From: an uncultured Oscillibacter sp. | GTDB lineage: Bacteria > Bacillota > Clostridia > Oscillospirales > Oscillospiraceae | Length of the DNA: 48,292 bases | Direction of reading: 5' to 3' | Assembly: GCA_910585165.1 (NCBI GenBank) | Contig: CAJUBX010000005.1 | Span: 1 to 48,292, forward strand | In this document: piece by piece, positions 14,359 through 22,279 of the stretch | How the letters are laid out: every line of letters starts with the position of its first letter | Numbering within the stretch: the stretch's first letter is position 1 | Position numbers and translations under genes: made by a program | The notes under the pieces: model-generated | What the model was told of the DNA's origin: nothing | Databases searched by the model: none | What the model saw: only the letters and a program-made list of their open reading frames with translations

Positions 14359-15621
14359 ATGGAAGCTATACTGGATTTTGTAAACAGCTCGGGCTTCGCG
14401 CTGTTTGCCCAGGGGGACAACTGGAAGTGCCTTTTGATGATCATCATCGCCTGCGGCCTTCTGTACCTGGGCATTGTGAAGAAATTTGAGCCGCTGCTGC
14501 TGGTGCCCATCGCCTTCGGCATGCTCATCACCAACCTCCCCGGCGCGGAGATGTACCACGAGATTTTCTTTGCCGGCGGCCATATCCACTGGGACCTCAT
14601 CGGCGGCGCGCCCGTCACGGCGGAGTTCCTGGCGGAGATGAAGGCCGTGGGCGTGGCCGACGCGGTGCTGGCCACCGCCACGGCGGGCCAGGCCATCTCG
14701 CCGGGCCTCATCGACATTTTGTACCTGGGCGTGAAGCTGGGCATCTACCCCTGCCTCATTTTCATGGGCGTGGGCGCCATGACCGACTTCGGCCCCCTGA
14801 TTGCCAACCCCAAGAGCCTGCTTCTGGGCGCTGCCGCCCAGCTCGGCATCTTCATGACCTTCGTGGGCTGCCGCATGTCCGGCATCTTCTCCTCCGCCCA
14901 GGCCGGTTCCATCGGCATCATCGGCGGCGCGGACGGCCCCACCGCCATCTATGGCGCGACGAAGCTGGCCCCGGAGCTGCTGGGCCCCATCGCCGTGGCG
15001 GCGTACAGCTACATGGCCCTGGTTCCCGTCATCCAGCCCCCCATTATGCGCCTTCTGACCACTGAGGCCGAGCGGAAGATTGTCATGAAGCCCCTGCGGC
15101 AGGTCTCCAAGACCGAGAAGATCATCTTCCCCATCATGGTGGCCGTCTTCGTGGCGCTGCTGGTGCCCTCCGCCGCTCCCCTCATCGCCTGTTTGATGCT
15201 GGGCAACCTCTTTAAGGAGTGCGGCGCGGTGGAACGCCTGAGCAAGACGGTTCAGAACGAGCTCATCAACATCGTCACCATCTTCCTGGGCGTCTCCGTG
15301 GGCGCTACCGCCACGGGCCGTACCTTCCTCAGCCTCCAGACCATCGCCATCATGGCCATGGGCATCGTGGCCTTCGGCTTCGGCACCGCCGGCGGCGTGG
15401 TCCTGGCCAAGATCATGAACCTGTTCCTGAAGGAGAAGATCAATCCCCTCATCGGCTCTGCCGGCGTGTCCGCCGTGCCCATGGCCGCCCGGGTCTCCCA
15501 GGTGGAGGGCCAGAAGGCCAATCCCAGCAACTTCCTGCTGATGCACGCCATGGGCCCCAACGTGGCCGGCGTCATCGGCTCCGCCATCGCGGCGGGCGTG
15601 ATGATCTCCCTGTTTGGTTGA
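14359..15621 (+). CDS. oadB: Na+-translocating decarboxylase beta subunit
   Basis: 420 residues, strongly hydrophobic with about 11 helices. The conserved GSIGIIGGADGPTAIY stretch carries the Asp implicated in sodium and carboxybiotin handling. The beta subunit decarboxylates carboxybiotin and exports Na+, storing energy as a sodium gradient. It follows the biotin carrier by 18 bases and precedes alpha by 18. Family assignment is firm; whether the complex handles oxaloacetate or an acyl-CoA depends on alpha. Confidence 0.94.
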   Translation: MEAILDFVNSSGFALFAQGDNWKCLLMIIIACGLLYLGIVKKFEPLLLVPIAFGMLITNLPGAEMYHEIFFAGGHIHWDLIGGAPVTAEFLAEMKAVGVADAVLATATAGQAISPGLIDILYLGVKLGIYPCLIFMGVGAMTDFGPLIANPKSLLLGAAAQLGIFMTFVGCRMSGIFSSAQAGSIGIIGGADGPTAIYGATKLAPELLGPIAVAAYSYMALVPVIQPPIMRLLTTEAERKIVMKPLRQVSKTEKIIFPIMVAVFVALLVPSAAPLIACLMLGNLFKECGAVERLSKTVQNELINIVTIFLGVSVGATATGRTFLSLQTIAIMAMGIVAFGFGTAGGVVLAKIMNLFLKEKINPLIGSAGVSAVPMAARVSQVEGQKANPSNFLLMHAMGPNVAGVIGSAIAAGVMISLFG

Positions 15622-15639
15622 TAGATAGGAGGTATTGTT

Positions 15640-17097
15640 ATGGCTATGGAATTTTTGTCTAAGAAGCCCCTGTATATCACCGACACCATCCTCCGGGACG
15701 CCCACCAGTCCCAGGCGGCCACCCGCATGCGGGTGGAGGATATGCTCCCCGCCTGCGAGGTGCTGGACTCCATCGGCTACTGGTCGCTGGAGTGCTGGGG
15801 CGGCGCGACCTTCGACTCCTGCATGCGCTTTTTGAACGAGGACCCCTGGGAGCGTTTGAGAAAGCTCCGCAAGGCCCTGCCCAACACCAAGCTCCAGATG
15901 CTCTTCCGGGGCCAGAACATCCTGGGCTACAAGCACTACGCCGACGACGTGGTGGACGCCTTCTGCCGCAAGTCCATTGAAAACGGCATCGACATCATCC
16001 GGATTTTCGACGCGCTGAACGATGTGCGGAACCTGGAGCAGGCCATCAAGTCCACCAAGAAGTACGGCGGCATGGTGGAGGCCACCCTCAGCTACACCAT
16101 CTCCCCCATTCACAGCGAGGAGTACTTTGTCAAGCTGGCGACGGAGCTGGAGCAGATGGGCGCGGACGTGATCTGCGTCAAGGACATGGCGAACCTGCTC
16201 CTGCCCATGGACGCCTACTCTCTGGTGAAGAAGCTGAAGGAGACCGTGAAAATTCCCATCCACCTCCACACCCACAACACCACCGGCACCGGCGACATGG
16301 TGTACCTCATGGCGGCCTACGCCGGCGTGGACATCGTGGACACGGCCCTGAGCCCCCTGGCCAACGGCACGGCCCAGCCCGCCACGGAGTCCCTGGTGGC
16401 CACCCTCCAGGGCACCGTCCGGGACACCAAGCTGGACCTGAACAAGATGAGCGAGGCCGCCGCCCACTTCCGCAAAGTCGCCCAGAAGCTCAAAGAGCAG
16501 GGCTCCCTGGACCCCAAAGTCCTGAACGTGGACACCAACACCCTCCTCTACCAGGTCCCCGGCGGCATGCTGTCGAACCTTATCTCCCAGCTCAAGCAGG
16601 CGGGCAAGGAGGAGAAGTATTACGACGTGCTGGCGGAGATTCCCCGGGTCCGCAAGGACTTCGGCTATCCCCCGCTGGTCACCCCCACCAGCCAGATTGT
16701 GGGCACCCAGGCCGTCATGAACGTGATCGTCGGCAAATACAAAACCTTCCCCAAGGAGTCCAAGGGACTTCTCCGGGGCGAGTATGGCCAGCTTCCCGGC
16801 ACCGTCAACGAGGAGGTCCGGACCCTGGCCGGCATCAAGCCCGAGGACGTGATCACCTGCCGCCCGGCGGACCAGCTCCAGCCGGAGGTGGAGAAGTACC
16901 GGGAGGAATTCAAGGATACCGCCAAGAGCGACGAGGACGTGCTGTCCCTGGCCCTGTTCCCCCAGGTGGCTCCCAAGTTCCTGGCCTGGCGGGACGGCCC
17001 CCACGACGAGCCCGCCGCCGCGCCTGCCCCGGCTTCGAAGGCCGCCCCGGCGGACCCCAACGCTGTGCGGGAGCTGTACGTGGAGTTCAAAGGTTAA
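15640..17097 (+). CDS. oadA: Carboxyltransferase alpha subunit, oxaloacetate decarboxylase type
   Basis: 485 residues. The N-terminal HMGL-like domain has DTILRDAHQSQAATRMR (residues 17-33), FRGQNILGYKHY, CVKDMANLL with the catalytic Lys, and the metal site HLHTH. It then has the PYC/OADA conserved domain with DFGYPPLVTPTSQIVGTQAV. It transfers carboxylate from oxaloacetate (or malonate) to biotin. Two deviations: HTHNTTGTG where HTHDT is usual, and no biotinyl domain; the chain ends in an Ala/Pro linker plus ELYVEFKG, a likely docking remnant. AGGAGG precedes the ATG and a strong terminator follows. Confidence 0.92.
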   Translation: MAMEFLSKKPLYITDTILRDAHQSQAATRMRVEDMLPACEVLDSIGYWSLECWGGATFDSCMRFLNEDPWERLRKLRKALPNTKLQMLFRGQNILGYKHYADDVVDAFCRKSIENGIDIIRIFDALNDVRNLEQAIKSTKKYGGMVEATLSYTISPIHSEEYFVKLATELEQMGADVICVKDMANLLLPMDAYSLVKKLKETVKIPIHLHTHNTTGTGDMVYLMAAYAGVDIVDTALSPLANGTAQPATESLVATLQGTVRDTKLDLNKMSEAAAHFRKVAQKLKEQGSLDPKVLNVDTNTLLYQVPGGMLSNLISQLKQAGKEEKYYDVLAEIPRVRKDFGYPPLVTPTSQIVGTQAVMNVIVGKYKTFPKESKGLLRGEYGQLPGTVNEEVRTLAGIKPEDVITCRPADQLQPEVEKYREEFKDTAKSDEDVLSLALFPQVAPKFLAWRDGPHDEPAAAPAPASKAAPADPNAVRELYVEFKG

Positions 17098-17114
17098 ACT
17101 GAATTCATGAAACA

Positions 17115-17146
17115 GGGACGGCATCTTGCGATGCCGTCCCCTTTTT
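17115..17146 (+). terminator. Intrinsic terminator of the decarboxylase operon
   Basis: Eleven-base perfect arms (GGGACGGCATC / GATGCCGTCCC), a four-base loop and CTTTTT. It lies immediately before the end of the opposing gene. Confidence 0.93.
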
Positions 17147-17147
17147 G

Positions 17148-17879
17148 TCACCACCAGCTGCGGATATCCGACGCCGTCAGGGATAGTTCGAAGGTCTCCA
17201 GGACCTCCCCCGCCTCGCCGTACAGCGTCACGGTGCAGGGCAGCTCCGCCTCCGCCCAGGAATAAACGGTGCCGTCTCCGCTGGGCACGGGCTCCCGGTA
17301 CCACCAATCCACAAGCTCCGGCAGGGTCAGGTCTGCGGGGTCCACGTCCTCGTCTTCCATGTAATGGCCGCCCACCTCGTAGGGAAAGGCAAACACCTGA
17401 TCCGCCAGCCGTTCCCCCTCCAGCGTGAACTCCCGGCTTTGCATCCTTCCGTTGGGCTCCGGGTTTTTCTGCGCCCGGACCACAGCCACGGCGGAGGCGG
17501 CCTCCCCAAAGGGCCCCGCCGCGTAGATGGCTCCTTCATGCTTCGTGCAGACGGCTCCCTCTCCAAAGACCGGTTCGGGACAGCGCCAGTCCCGGCGGCT
17601 TCCCAGGAGACTGTCCCGGTAGCGGAAGATGACGTAGGTCTCCCCGCTCCGGGCCGCGACCGTGGTATAACGCACGGACTGGTTTCCGGAATAGCGCCGC
17701 CAGTCCCGCTGCACATACAGCGGCTCCAGCTCCCCCAGGAGATAGTCGTTCCGCACCCGGCGGCACATGCCCTCCACCGTGTAGGGCGGGAAGCCCTGGG
17801 ACGCGTAGAGCAGGAAAACCAGAAGGATGGACAGGAGAAAATTTCGGACGGTCTTCCGCCCCCGGCTCCAATGCCTCAT
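17148..17879 (-). CDS. Membrane-anchored protein of unknown function
   Basis: 243 residues. One N-terminal hydrophobic helix (about residues 13-28, FLLSILLVFLLYASQGF) is followed by a polar extracytoplasmic region rich in Arg and aromatic residues. I do not recognise a domain. The ATG at 17879 overlaps the stop of the upstream gene (ATGA), so the pair is translationally coupled in a PadR-controlled operon. Such PadR operons often hold envelope-stress or sporulation-linked membrane proteins, an inference. Confidence 0.8.
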   Translation of the reverse strand: MRHWSRGRKTVRNFLLSILLVFLLYASQGFPPYTVEGMCRRVRNDYLLGELEPLYVQRDWRRYSGNQSVRYTTVAARSGETYVIFRYRDSLLGSRRDWRCPEPVFGEGAVCTKHEGAIYAAGPFGEAASAVAVVRAQKNPEPNGRMQSREFTLEGERLADQVFAFPYEVGGHYMEDEDVDPADLTLPELVDWWYREPVPSGDGTVYSWAEAELPCTVTLYGEAGEVLETFELSLTASDIRSWW

Positions 17880-18655
17880 GCCGCTCCCTCCCATTCCGCC
17901 GTCAGGACGGTTCCGGTCCGGGGAATCGTCACCTCCGCCCGGCGGGGCGGCTCCTCCAGAATCAGCAGAATCCGAAAGCGGTAACGGGTCCATCCGTACT
18001 GTCCAGGTCCATCGTAGACCCAATATCCGCTGTTTCGTGTGGAACCGTCCCCGGCGTAGGACCCATGGGGGATAGGCCGTCCGTCGGCGGTGACTTCCAG
18101 ATTCCAATGCTGATCCGGCGAAACCAGGTGCTCATGGAACACATCCTCTGTTTGCGCCCAGACGGTCAGGGGAACCTGGAGCCGGGTCTCGCCGGGAAGC
18201 GGGTCGTCCCAATACGTACCGGCGTAGAACTCCGGCTCTCCGGGGGCCAGCCAGAGGTCCAGATAGTCCGTGGCGGCATAGCTTACGCCAAAGGGCGGGC
18301 TGGTCCACATGAGCTGGTCCCAGGTTTTCTTCGTCAGGGAAACGGTATACGTGTCCTTCCAGAGCTTCCAGGCCAGCAGCAGCGCCAGGGCCAGCACCAG
18401 AACGCGGCTCACCTCCCACAGCCAGCCAAGCCAGGGCTTATGCACTTTATCCAGGGCCCGGCCCACCTCCTGGGCGTTCCCCATGGCCTCCAGGGCCCGC
18501 TCCTCCGCCAGCTCCCGGGGGCGGCCCAGGCGGAGGAGGTCCTGCACGTGGTCCTCATAGTGGTCCCGGAGCTCCAGCTCGATGCTCCGGTGGTCCGGGC
18601 GGAAGCGGACCTGCTCGCACACGGCGTTTATCCAGATTTGAAAACTGTTCCGCAT
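17876..18655 (-). CDS. Membrane protein with N-terminal HAAS/permease-prefix-like domain
   Basis: 259 residues. Residues 1-70 form a charged helical region (IELELRDHYEDHVQDLLRLG, then RPRELAEERALEAMGNAQEV) of the type found in DUF1700/permease-prefix proteins next to PadR regulators. One hydrophobic helix follows around residues 82-96 (VLVLALALLLAWKLW), then an extracytoplasmic region of about 160 residues with no motif I recognise. It is the middle gene of the PadR operon, 12 bases after the regulator. Such proteins are proposed to be modulated by PadR-linked signals; the function is unknown. Confidence 0.82.
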   Translation of the reverse strand: MRNSFQIWINAVCEQVRFRPDHRSIELELRDHYEDHVQDLLRLGRPRELAEERALEAMGNAQEVGRALDKVHKPWLGWLWEVSRVLVLALALLLAWKLWKDTYTVSLTKKTWDQLMWTSPPFGVSYAATDYLDLWLAPGEPEFYAGTYWDDPLPGETRLQVPLTVWAQTEDVFHEHLVSPDQHWNLEVTADGRPIPHGSYAGDGSTRNSGYWVYDGPGQYGWTRYRFRILLILEEPPRRAEVTIPRTGTVLTAEWEGAA

Positions 18656-18667
18656 AGCGCCGCCCCC

Positions 18668-19006
18668 TCACGCCGGGGCGGCGCTGTTCACCACCGCATC
18701 CACCTGGTCCCGGAAGACCGCCCACGCCTCCTTCCGCTCCTCCAGGGCCCGGCGGCCCCTGCGGGTGATGCGGTAGTACTTCCGGGTCCGGCCCTCCCCG
18801 GACTTTTTCTCCCGGACGCTGACCAGCCCGTCCGCCTCCAGGCCGTGGAGAATGGGATAGAGGGTCCCCTCCTTCAGGTCGAAGACATGGCTGGACCGCC
18901 GGGAAAGCTCTGTGATCATCTGGTAGCCGTACATCTCCTCTCCCGCCAGCAGAGAGAGGACCAGCAGCGTGGTGCTGCCGCTCATCAGGCTCTTGTCAAT
19001 TTTCAT
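18668..19006 (-). CDS. PadR-family transcriptional regulator
   Basis: 112 residues with the PadR winged helix: LLVLSLLAGEEMYGYQMITE (residues 14-33), then KEGTLYPILHGLEADGLV and GRTRKYYRITRRGRRAL for the wing. The C-terminal dimer helix is short, as in subfamily 2. The ATG at 19006 follows AAGGAGG; an upstream frame runs through the promoter and is rejected. A 15-base inverted repeat overlaps its -10, pointing to autorepression of the three-gene operon. Confidence 0.92.
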   Translation of the reverse strand: MKIDKSLMSGSTTLLVLSLLAGEEMYGYQMITELSRRSSHVFDLKEGTLYPILHGLEADGLVSVREKKSGEGRTRKYYRITRRGRRALEERKEAWAVFRDQVDAVVNSAAPA

Positions 19007-19028
19007 AGTGCGCCTCCTTGCCGCAATA

Positions 19029-19067
19029 CCTCGACTATCTATGCTTATTATACATAGATGATCGAGG
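19029..19067. promoter_or_regulatory. Palindromic operator, probable PadR site
   Basis: Arms CCTCGACTATCTATG (19029-19043) and CATAGATGATCGAGG (19053-19067) match at 13 of 15 positions and flank the -10 hexamer of the operon promoter. A repressor bound here would exclude RNA polymerase. Confidence 0.7.
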
Positions 19068-19075
19068 ATTGTCAA
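19047..19075 (-). promoter_or_regulatory. Perfect-consensus promoter of the PadR operon
   Basis: Minus-strand TTGACA (19070-19075) and TATAAT (19047-19052) with a 17-base spacer, i.e. no mismatch to the sigma-A consensus. The start is near 19040, 34 bases before the regulator ATG. A promoter this strong needs the overlapping palindrome as a brake. Confidence 0.85.
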
Positions 19076-19084
19076 GGGGGAGAA

Positions 19085-19110
19085 AAAGAGCGTCCCGAAG
19101 GACGCTCTTT
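19085..19110 (-). terminator. Terminator of the CDF transporter gene
   Basis: On the minus strand AAAGAGCGTCC pairs with GGACGCTCTTT around a four-base loop and is followed by TT-CTC. The stem overlaps the stop codon at 19109-19111. It insulates the PadR promoter immediately downstream. Confidence 0.85.
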
Positions 19111-20272
19111 ACGTGTAAGACCGCTCCACCCGGACTTTGGCCTGGAAGCCGCCGTCCAGCACCTGGACGGCGCTTTTGATCTTCTCCTCCACCTCCTGGT
19201 CGCTGAGGCGGAAATCAAAGGGCACCGCCGCGTCAAAGACCAGATGCGAGTGCCCCTCCCGGGGCACCACCCGGAAGTCGTGGATGGTAATGCCGCCGTC
19301 GATGCAGCGGACCAGGGCTTCCACCTTCCGGCGGGTCTCCTGGGTGACGCCGTCTCCGGTGCATACCGGGTCCATGTGAATCACCGCCTCGCAGCCCAGC
19401 CGCTCCCGGAGCTCCCGCTCCACATGGTCAATGCGGCTGTGAAGCTCCAGAAGCTCCCCCTCGGCGGGAACCTCGGCGTGAAGGGAGATCATCCTCCGCC
19501 CGGGGCCGTAGTCGTGGACGATGATGTCATGAACCCCCAAGATGGGCGGATGGGAGAGTACCAGGGAGCGGATTTCCTCCACAAACTCCGCCGAGGGCGG
19601 CGTGCCCAGCAGGGGGTCCATAGTGGTTTTGGCGGCCTGGAAGCCGGACCAGAGGATGAACAAGGCCACAAGCAGGCCGCCCCAGCCGTCCAGAACCAGG
19701 TCCGTGTACCGCTCCGCCAGGGAGGCGATGAGCACCGCAGCCGTGGCGGCGCAGTCGCCCAGAGAGTCCAAGGCGGCGGCCTCCAGGGCAGTGGAACCGA
19801 TGCGCTTTCCAACCCGGCGGTTATAAAAGGCCATATAGATTTTCACGGCGATGGCGGCGCAGAGGGTGGCCGTCACCTGCCAGCCCCCCTCCGCCGGGAC
19901 GGGGCGGAGAATCTTCCCCACGGAGGACCTGGCCAGCTCAAAGCCCATCAACAGAATCAGTATGGCCACCACCAGGCCGGACAGGTACTCCGCCCGCCCG
20001 TGGCCGAAGGGGTGGTCGTGGTCCGGCTTCTGCTCCGCCAGGTGGAAGCCCAGCAGGGTCACCACGGAGGACCCGGCGTCGGAGAGGTTGTTCACCGCGT
20101 CGGCCACCACGGCGATGGACCCGGAGGCCAGGCCCGCCAGCAGCTTGCCCGCAAACAGCAGCAGGTTCAGGAAAATCCCCACCCAGCCGCAGAGGACGCC
20201 GTAGACCTTGCGCACCTGGGCCTCCGTTTTTTCCCCGGGCTTGAGGAATATGCGGGCCAGCACCGTAATCAC
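19109..20272 (-). CDS. Cation diffusion facilitator family transporter
   Basis: 387 residues. Six transmembrane helices carry the CDF metal motifs: ADAVNNLSDAGSS in TM2, HPFGHGRAEYLSG after it, and ALDSLGDCAAT in TM5. The cytoplasmic domain is longer than usual and seems to hold two ferredoxin-like ACT-type halves (HDIIVHDYGPGRRMISLHAE, then ITIHDFRVVPREGHSHLVFD). The family exports Zn, Fe, Mn or Co by proton antiport. The GTG at 20272 is chosen because GAGGGGAG sits 8 bases before it. A 33-bp palindrome 32 bases upstream may be its operator. The metal cannot be assigned. Confidence 0.9.
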   Translation of the reverse strand: MITVLARIFLKPGEKTEAQVRKVYGVLCGWVGIFLNLLLFAGKLLAGLASGSIAVVADAVNNLSDAGSSVVTLLGFHLAEQKPDHDHPFGHGRAEYLSGLVVAILILLMGFELARSSVGKILRPVPAEGGWQVTATLCAAIAVKIYMAFYNRRVGKRIGSTALEAAALDSLGDCAATAAVLIASLAERYTDLVLDGWGGLLVALFILWSGFQAAKTTMDPLLGTPPSAEFVEEIRSLVLSHPPILGVHDIIVHDYGPGRRMISLHAEVPAEGELLELHSRIDHVERELRERLGCEAVIHMDPVCTGDGVTQETRRKVEALVRCIDGGITIHDFRVVPREGHSHLVFDAAVPFDFRLSDQEVEEKIKSAVQVLDGGFQAKVRVERSYT

Positions 20273-20303
20273 AAAATCAGCTCCCCTCGCAGGAATTTGC
20301 AAA

Positions 20304-20336
20304 TATTACTTCTGAAATAAAGATTCGAAAATAATA
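20304..20336. promoter_or_regulatory. 33-bp imperfect palindrome upstream of the CDF gene (copy C)
   Basis: It begins TATTACTTCTG and ends CGAAAATAATA, with an 11-base AT-rich centre. It matches the reverse complement of the element at 47042-47074 at about 29 of 33 positions. Sitting 32 bases before the transporter start, it could be a metal-responsive operator or a remnant of a mobile repeat. Confidence 0.5.
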
Positions 20337-20349
20337 CCACAGGATATGC

Positions 20350-20379
20350 GGGAGAGCGGCCGTTTCATACCGCTCTCCC
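20350..20379 (-). terminator. Stem-loop after the Zn-ribbon gene
   Basis: Ten-base perfect arms (GGGAGAGCGG / CCGCTCTCCC) and a ten-base loop, 5 bases beyond the stop at 20385. No clear U-run follows leftward, so its strength is uncertain. Confidence 0.5.
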
Positions 20380-20384
20380 CTTTC

Positions 20385-20990
20385 TTATTTCTTCCCCGGC
20401 AGCACCAGTTTCATGTGGCAGCACAGGTCGTCCAAGTCCCGGTCCGTGGCGGCGGGAACGCGCAGCTTGGCCCCGCAGTCCCGGCAGATGAGGTCCACGG
20501 CGGAGCGCCGGACCTCCATACCATAGCGGCCGCTGCCGCAGGCGCAGGTGATTCCGCCGGGCCGGGAGGCGATGTCCCTCAGCTCGGAGAGGACCTCGTA
20601 CATGATGACGCTGTCCAAAAACGCCTCGTCCCCTCCCTGCCTGCGCTCCTTCTCCGCCAGAATGGCCAGCTCCCGGAGCTGCTTTTCCACCGTCCCCTCG
20701 GGGCCGATGAAGCAGCAGAACTGCTTCGTTCCGGCGCAGGCCAGGGCGGTTCCGCCCCCCTCCAGCACACGCTCCGGCGGGCAGACCGCAGTGTGAGTCC
20801 CGCCGCAGAGCCCGCAGGGCACCGTCAGCCTGTAGCGCTCCCCGTCAAAGGCCGCCGTCAGGGCGGAGCCGCCGCAGCCGCACTCCACCTCCGCGCCGGA
20901 CGCCTCCAGGGCGAAGACAGAGCGGGTTTTCATGACGGTCTTCCCGCACTTGGGGCAAAGATATCCAAAGGTCCGCATTTCCTCGCGCAT
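20385..20990 (-). CDS. Cysteine-rich (zinc-ribbon-like) protein of unknown function
   Basis: 201 residues with several paired cysteines: CPKCGK near residue 12, CGCGG, CGLCGG, CACG and CRDCGAK near the C-terminus, suggesting two or more zinc ribbons around a helical middle (VEKQLRELAILAEKERRQG). No catalytic motif is recognised. Cytoplasmic. The ATG at 20990 has GAGG about 9 bases upstream; an in-frame ATG at 20978 is less well placed. It is monocistronic, with an extended -10 promoter at 21052. Confidence 0.8.
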   Translation of the reverse strand: MREEMRTFGYLCPKCGKTVMKTRSVFALEASGAEVECGCGGSALTAAFDGERYRLTVPCGLCGGTHTAVCPPERVLEGGGTALACAGTKQFCCFIGPEGTVEKQLRELAILAEKERRQGGDEAFLDSVIMYEVLSELRDIASRPGGITCACGSGRYGMEVRRSAVDLICRDCGAKLRVPAATDRDLDDLCCHMKLVLPGKK

Positions 20991-21051
20991 GGCAGGGCAC
21001 CTCGCTCAAGCCTCTCCGGCGGAGCCGAAGGGCGGTGTAGTTAGATTCAAA

Positions 21052-21060
21052 AGTATACCA
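21052..21060 (-). promoter_or_regulatory. Extended -10 promoter of the Zn-ribbon gene
   Basis: Minus-strand TGGTATACT (-10 TATACT at 21052-21057). A weak TGGACT lies about 18 bases upstream as -35. Confidence 0.5.
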
Positions 21061-21130
21061 TAAAAGAGAAACAAAGTCCAGCGCTTTTTGTGCACACTGC
21101 GGGAAAACCGCGCCTGCGGCGGCGCGGCCC

Positions 21131-21162
21131 AAAAAGAGAGGCCCGTCCGAAAGGACGGGCCT
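21131..21162 (-). terminator. Terminator of the rpsF-ssb-rpsR operon
   Basis: On the minus strand a 10-base perfect stem (AGGCCCGTCC / GGACGGGCCT) with a four-base loop is followed by CTCTTTTT. It lies about 30 bases after the rpsR stop. Confidence 0.9.
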
Positions 21163-21193
21163 GAAAGCCTCTTTGGGTTCTGTTCGCGCCCCG

Positions 21194-21445
21194 TCAGTCG
21201 GTGACGTAGGGCAACAGCGCGATCTGGCGGGCCCGCTTGATGGCCTCAGTCAGCTGGCGCTGGTGCATGGCGCAGGTGCCGGTGGTCCTGCGGGGCAGGA
21301 TCTTCGCCCGCTCAGAGATAAAGCGGCGCAGCTTGGCGGCGTCCTTATAATCAATGTGCTCGCACTTCTCGGCGCAGAACTGGCAGACCTTGCGGCGCTT
21401 GCCCCGCATCGGACGGGCGGGCCTGGATTCACGATCGAAAGCCAT
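21194..21445 (-). CDS. rpsR: 30S ribosomal protein S18
   Basis: 83 residues with the S18 core KDAAKLRRFISERAKILPRR and TGTCAMHQRQLTEAIKRARQ. It keeps a zinc-binding set of cysteines (CQFCAEKC plus the later Cys), i.e. the C+ form of the protein. It binds S6 on the small subunit platform. The ATG at 21445 follows GGAGG; a longer in-frame extension has no site. It is last gene of the canonical rpsF-ssb-rpsR operon. Confidence 0.97.
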   Translation of the reverse strand: MAFDRESRPARPMRGKRRKVCQFCAEKCEHIDYKDAAKLRRFISERAKILPRRTTGTCAMHQRQLTEAIKRARQIALLPYVTD

Positions 21446-21504
21446 GAAATTTCCTCCTTCATTCCGGTATCCCAGGGGCGGTTCTCCCCCGAAACCCGTC
21501 AAAC

Positions 21505-21969
21505 TCAAAACGGCAGATTGCCGTCCTCCTCGCTGATCTCAGCGAAATCAGATTCTCCCCCGAAGCCGGAAGTCCTGCCCCCGGCCGCAGGCGCGCCGTA
21601 AGCGGGAGGCGCTCCATAAGAGCCTCCGCCGTATTCGCCGCCGCCGTCCCGCTTGGAGTCCCCGAAATAGACGTTGTCGGCCACGACCTCGGCGCTTCTG
21701 CGCTTGCCGCCCTCGCGGTCGGTCCAGTCGCGAATCTGCAGGCGGCCCTCCACCACGGCCATGCGGCCCTTGGAGAAATACTTGCTGACGAATTCCGCCG
21801 TATTCCGCCAGGCCACCACGTCGATGAAATCCGTCTCCTTTTCGCCGCTCTGGGACTTGAAATCCCGGTCGCAGGCGACGGAAAAGGACGTGACAGCGGT
21901 GCCGCTCTGGGTGCGGCGAAGCTCGGGGTCACGGGTCAGGCGGCCCATGATGATGATCTTGTTCAGCAT
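21505..21969 (-). CDS. ssb: Single-stranded DNA-binding protein
   Basis: 154 residues. The OB-fold domain covers residues 1-105 (MLNKIIIMGRLTRDPELRRT at the start, SFSVACDRDF, FIDVVAWRNTAEF). A Gly/Tyr-rich linker follows, then the acidic tip EEDGNLPF, which recruits partner proteins. It protects single-stranded DNA during replication and repair. It sits between rpsF and rpsR as in most Bacillota. Confidence 0.97.
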   Translation of the reverse strand: MLNKIIIMGRLTRDPELRRTQSGTAVTSFSVACDRDFKSQSGEKETDFIDVVAWRNTAEFVSKYFSKGRMAVVEGRLQIRDWTDREGGKRRSAEVVADNVYFGDSKRDGGGEYGGGSYGAPPAYGAPAAGGRTSGFGGESDFAEISEEDGNLPF

Positions 21970-21982
21970 CCGGGGCTCCTCC

Positions 21983-22279
21983 TTATTCGCCCTTGCAGAC
22001 GATCAGGGAACGCATGATGCCGTCGGTAATGCCGAGAACGCGGTCCAGCTCCTTGGGGAAGGACGGCTCGCTGGTGAAGCTCATCAGCACATAGTAGCCG
22101 TCGTTTTTGTAGTCGATGGGATAAGCCAGGCGGCGGGCGCCCCACTCCTCCACCTCGACGGCGGAGCCGTTCTGCTCAGCCAGGGTCTTGAACTTCGCGA
22201 CGAGAGCGGCGATGTTCTCCTCCCCCTGTGCAGGGTCGATGATATACACGACCTCATAATTGGCAGTAACCTTTGCCAT
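21983..22279 (-). CDS. rpsF: 30S ribosomal protein S6
   Basis: 98 residues with the S6 pattern: YEVVYIIDPAQGEENI, then WGARRLAYPIDYKNDGYYVL and the RNA-contact C-terminus GIMRSLIV. The ATG at 22279 follows AAAAGGAGG. As the first operon gene, its leader is likely the S6:S18 autoregulatory RNA. A frame start at 22312 is rejected because it includes the ribosome binding site. Confidence 0.97.
   Translation of the reverse strand: MAKVTANYEVVYIIDPAQGEENIAALVAKFKTLAEQNGSAVEVEEWGARRLAYPIDYKNDGYYVLMSFTSEPSFPKELDRVLGITDGIMRSLIVCKGE

Noticed and set aside
13903..17307. 1134-codon open frame on the minus strand
   Set aside because: It is antisense to the whole decarboxylase operon, is extremely Gly/His/Val-rich, has no ribosome site and arises from GC-rich codon bias.
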